In this document: positions 34,179 to 36,157 of the stretch, piece by piece
Numbering within the stretch: the stretch's first letter is position 1
Layout of the letters: the number at the start of each line of letters is the position of its first letter
Assembly: GCA_029237685.1 (NCBI GenBank)
Contig: JAQZBV010000025.1
Location: 1 to 36,157, forward strand
DNA: 36,157 bases
Source: Cytophagaceae bacterium
GTDB lineage: Bacteria > Bacteroidota > Bacteroidia > Cytophagales > Cytophagaceae
Direction of reading: 5' to 3'
Position numbers and translations under genes: made by a program
Notes under the pieces: model-generated
Told to the model about the DNA's origin: nothing
Databases searched by the model: none
What the model saw: only the letters and a program-made list of their open reading frames with translations

Positions 34179-34292
34179 GGGCGTGTCCCTCCGGGCCGGG
34201 CTATCCGCTACAAGTCCTCGCTCGGAACTTACTTTCACGCATTAACCAGCTGATAGGCTCGCTGTGGGCTTTCCGCTGCTATCCCTCACGCA
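34179..34292 (+). repeat. Interspersed repeat, copy A
   Basis: A 114-base, G/C-richer block in an A/T-rich spacer. It starts GGGCGTGTCCCTCCGGGCCG and ends ATCCCTCACGCA. The ends match copy B (33477-33593) in inverted orientation. I remember sequences of this type scattered between genes in many Bacteroidota genomes, but know no accepted name. A reading frame crosses it, but its translation is not protein-like. Confidence 0.65.
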
Positions 34293-34354
34293 AGGAGTCA
34301 TACAATTGTCAATAAAAATACCATTCAAACACCTTAAAACTGGCTTATTTTCAT

Positions 34355-34362
34355 TAAATTTG
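34355..34362 (+). promoter_or_regulatory. Candidate -7 box of the alaS promoter
   Basis: TAAATTTG matches the Bacteroidota -7 consensus TAnnTTTG exactly and lies 62 bases before the alaS ATG. No convincing TTTG -33 element is visible at the expected distance. Confidence 0.35.
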
Positions 34363-34424
34363 CGCTCGCTAAAAAGTGCAGGGAACGATTCGCTGCATCG
34401 CATCAAGAGAAAGAAATACCTACA

Positions 34425-36157
34425 ATGAAAGCTAACGAAATCAGACAAGCGTACTTAGATTTTTTCCAATCCAAAGGACACCAGATTGTACCTTCGGCTC
34501 CTATTGTCAACAAAGATGATCCGACCTTGCTGTTTACCAACGCGGGGATGAATCAGTTCAAAGATTATTTCCTGGGTAACCAGGTTTCCAAATACAAACG
34601 CATCGCCGATACACAAAAATGTTTGCGTGTATCCGGTAAGCACAATGACCTGGAAGAAGTAGGGATAGATACCTACCACCACACCATGTTCGAGATGTTG
34701 GGCAACTGGTCAATCGGTGATTACTTCAAAGAAGAAGCCATTGCCTGGTCTTGGGAATTATTAACGGAAGTATACAAACTTCCGAAAGACCGTTTGTATG
34801 TATCAGTATTCGGTGGAGACCCTTCTGAAAATTTAGAGAAGGACATGGAAGCCTATAACTTCTGGAAGAAATGGATCGCGGAAGACCGCATCATTTTCGG
34901 TTCTAAGAAAGACAACTTCTGGGAAATGGGAGATCAAGGTCCTTGCGGTCCTTGTTCGGAGATTCATGTGGACTTGCGTTCTGCGGAAGAAGTGGCGAAA
35001 GTACCAGGTAAAAGTTTGGTGAATGAAAGCGATCCTTTGGTTGTAGAGATCTGGAACAATGTATTCATTCAGTACAACCGCAAAGCCGATGGTAAGCTGG
35101 AAGAACTTCCTGCCAAGCACGTCGATACCGGAATGGGTTTCGAACGTCTGGTAATGGCGGTTCAAAATAAAAAATCAAATTACGATACCGATGTGTTTCA
35201 ACCGATGATCTCTTACATCGCGGCACAATCCGGTATTCCTTACGGACAATCAGAGAAGACAGACATCGCGATGCGTGTATTGTCCGATCACATCCGTGCG
35301 ATTTCATTTGTGATTGCTGATGGTCAATTGCCATCGAATGCGAAAGCAGGTTATGTGATCCGTCGTATATTGAGAAGAGCGGTGCGGTATGCCTATACGT
35401 TCTTAGGTTTCAAAGAACCCTTCCTGAATCAATTGGTGCCTTTGTTGGCCGAACAGTTCAAAGGAGTTTTCCCAGAGTTACAAGCACAAGTTGGTTTCGT
35501 GCAAAAAGTAATATTGGAAGAAGAAAATTCTTTCTTGAGAACATTGGATACCGGTTTGAAGCGGATCGAACAATTGACCAGCAACTTTACTTCTTCCAAT
35601 AAAAACATTGAAGGGAAAGTTGTATTTGAATTGTACGATACGTTTGGATTTCCTGTGGATTTGATTTCATTGATCGCCAGAGAAAATGGCTACACAATTG
35701 ATGAAGCTGGTTTTGAAGTGGAGATGAACATTCAGAAAGAGCGTTCACGCAAAGCCGCTGCGACAGAAGTAGCGGATTGGGTGATTGTTTCTGATGATGA
35801 AGAAGTGGAGTTTGTTGGTTATGATTTGTTAACGGCTACTTCTACTATTGTTAAGCATAGAACAGTAAAGCTGAAAGGCGCTGAAGAAATTCAAGTGGTC
35901 TTGGATACGACTCCTTTCTACGCGGAGAGTGGCGGGCAGGTAGGAGATACCGGTTACCTGACAGCTGGGTCTGAAAAGATCAGAGTGAAGGATACGCGTA
36001 AAGAAAATAACCTGATCATTCACATTGTCGATAAATTACCGAAAGACCTGAAAGCGAAATTTGAAGCAAAGGTTGACGGAGACAGAAGAAGTTCTATCCA
36101 GGCAAACCACAGTGCGACGCACTTGTTGCACGCGGCCTTGAAAAAAGTATTGGGCGA
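34425..36157 (+). CDS. alaS: Alanyl-tRNA synthetase, 3' end cut by window edge
   Basis: The first 577 codons of the class II synthetase that charges tRNA-Ala; the frame is open to the end of the window. The start [14 protein letters not shown] is typical. Motif 1 and 2 regions are visible as [13 protein letters not shown] and [16 protein letters not shown] followed by [15 protein letters not shown]. Motif 3 is DTGMGFERL. The editing domain begins near the end of the visible part, with [13 protein letters not shown] holding the HxxxH zinc/editing motif. About 300 residues (rest of editing domain and C-Ala) lie outside the window. Confidence 0.93.
   Translation, partial: MKANEIRQAYLDFFQSKGHQIVPSAPIVNKDDPTLLFTNAGMNQFKDYFLGNQVSKYKRIADTQKCLRVSGKHNDLEEVGIDTYHHTMFEMLGNWSIGDYFKEEAIAWSWELLTEVYKLPKDRLYVSVFGGDPSENLEKDMEAYNFWKKWIAEDRIIFGSKKDNFWEMGDQGPCGPCSEIHVDLRSAEEVAKVPGKSLVNESDPLVVEIWNNVFIQYNRKADGKLEELPAKHVDTGMGFERLVMAVQNKKSNYDTDVFQPMISYIAAQSGIPYGQSEKTDIAMRVLSDHIRAISFVIADGQLPSNAKAGYVIRRILRRAVRYAYTFLGFKEPFLNQLVPLLAEQFKGVFPELQAQVGFVQKVILEEENSFLRTLDTGLKRIEQLTSNFTSSNKNIEGKVVFELYDTFGFPVDLISLIARENGYTIDEAGFEVEMNIQKERSRKAAATEVADWVIVSDDEEVEFVGYDLLTATSTIVKHRTVKLKGAEEIQVVLDTTPFYAESGGQVGDTGYLTAGSEKIRVKDTRKENNLIIHIVDKLPKDLKAKFEAKVDGDRRSSIQANHSATHLLHAALKKVLG

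Noticed and set aside
34097-34315. A 72-residue protein overlapping repeat copy A
   Set aside because: The frame runs through the repeat, its translation resembles no protein, and copy B does not preserve it.

Overview
The window looks like a chromosomal segment of a member of the Bacteroidota, probably Cytophagales or Chitinophagales; the order is inference. The grounds are a TonB-dependent receptor with an N-terminal carboxypeptidase-regulatory-like domain paired with a DUF4249 lipoprotein, a methionine synthase made as two proteins, a short MenE, a decayed 7TMR-DISM histidine kinase, few purine-rich ribosome binding sites, and sites resembling the Bacteroidota promoter box TAnnTTTG. Base composition is moderately AT-rich by eye. 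There are no rRNA or tRNA genes, CRISPR arrays or insertion sequences that I can see.

Layout. 1-3.3 kb: end of an unknown acidic protein, menE (menaquinone), a ROK-family sugar kinase and a membrane protein. 3.3-7.5 kb: glutaryl-CoA dehydrogenase divergent from tryptophan 2,3-dioxygenase, the latter followed directly by a MORN-repeat protein with a barrel-like C-terminus. 7.5-11.6 kb: a COG2509 flavoprotein, a CoA-binding protein and gyrB. 11.6-15.4 kb: a polyphosphate block with ppk1 on the plus strand and ppx plus a single-domain response regulator on the minus strand. 15.5-22.3 kb: split metH, metF, an HMG-CoA lyase-like gene and an orphan LutA/YkgE-type protein. 22.3-26.1 kb: DUF4249 lipoprotein and TonB receptor, divergent from a DUF4412-like secreted protein. 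26.2-27.0 kb: a decayed sensor kinase. 27.0-33.2 kb, minus strand: dprA, a membrane-anchored DnaJ-TPR protein, an M1 peptidase, a Gdx/SugE-type exporter and a cold shock protein. 33.2-34.4 kb: a repeat-rich spacer holding a MerR-like gene that seems to have lost its DNA-binding helices. 34.4 kb to the end: alaS, cut by the window edge.

How the genes work together. metH1, metH2 and metF form the folate-methionine methyl cycle. ppk1 and ppx make and degrade polyphosphate. kynA and gcdH could be the first and a late step of a tryptophan-to-glutaryl-CoA type catabolism, but no intermediate genes are here. Most of the window is ordinary core genome.

I do not see a clear new multi-gene system. The most informative oddities are: (1) the two inverted copies of a roughly 115-bp interspersed repeat around the HTH-less MerR gene; (2) the shredded 7TMR-DISM kinase, readable only by joining frames; (3) near-identical promoter-and-dyad architecture in front of gyrB and metF; (4) a terminator-grade hairpin inside the start of a membrane protein gene; (5) an orphan terminator between metH and metF that may end an untranslated RNA.
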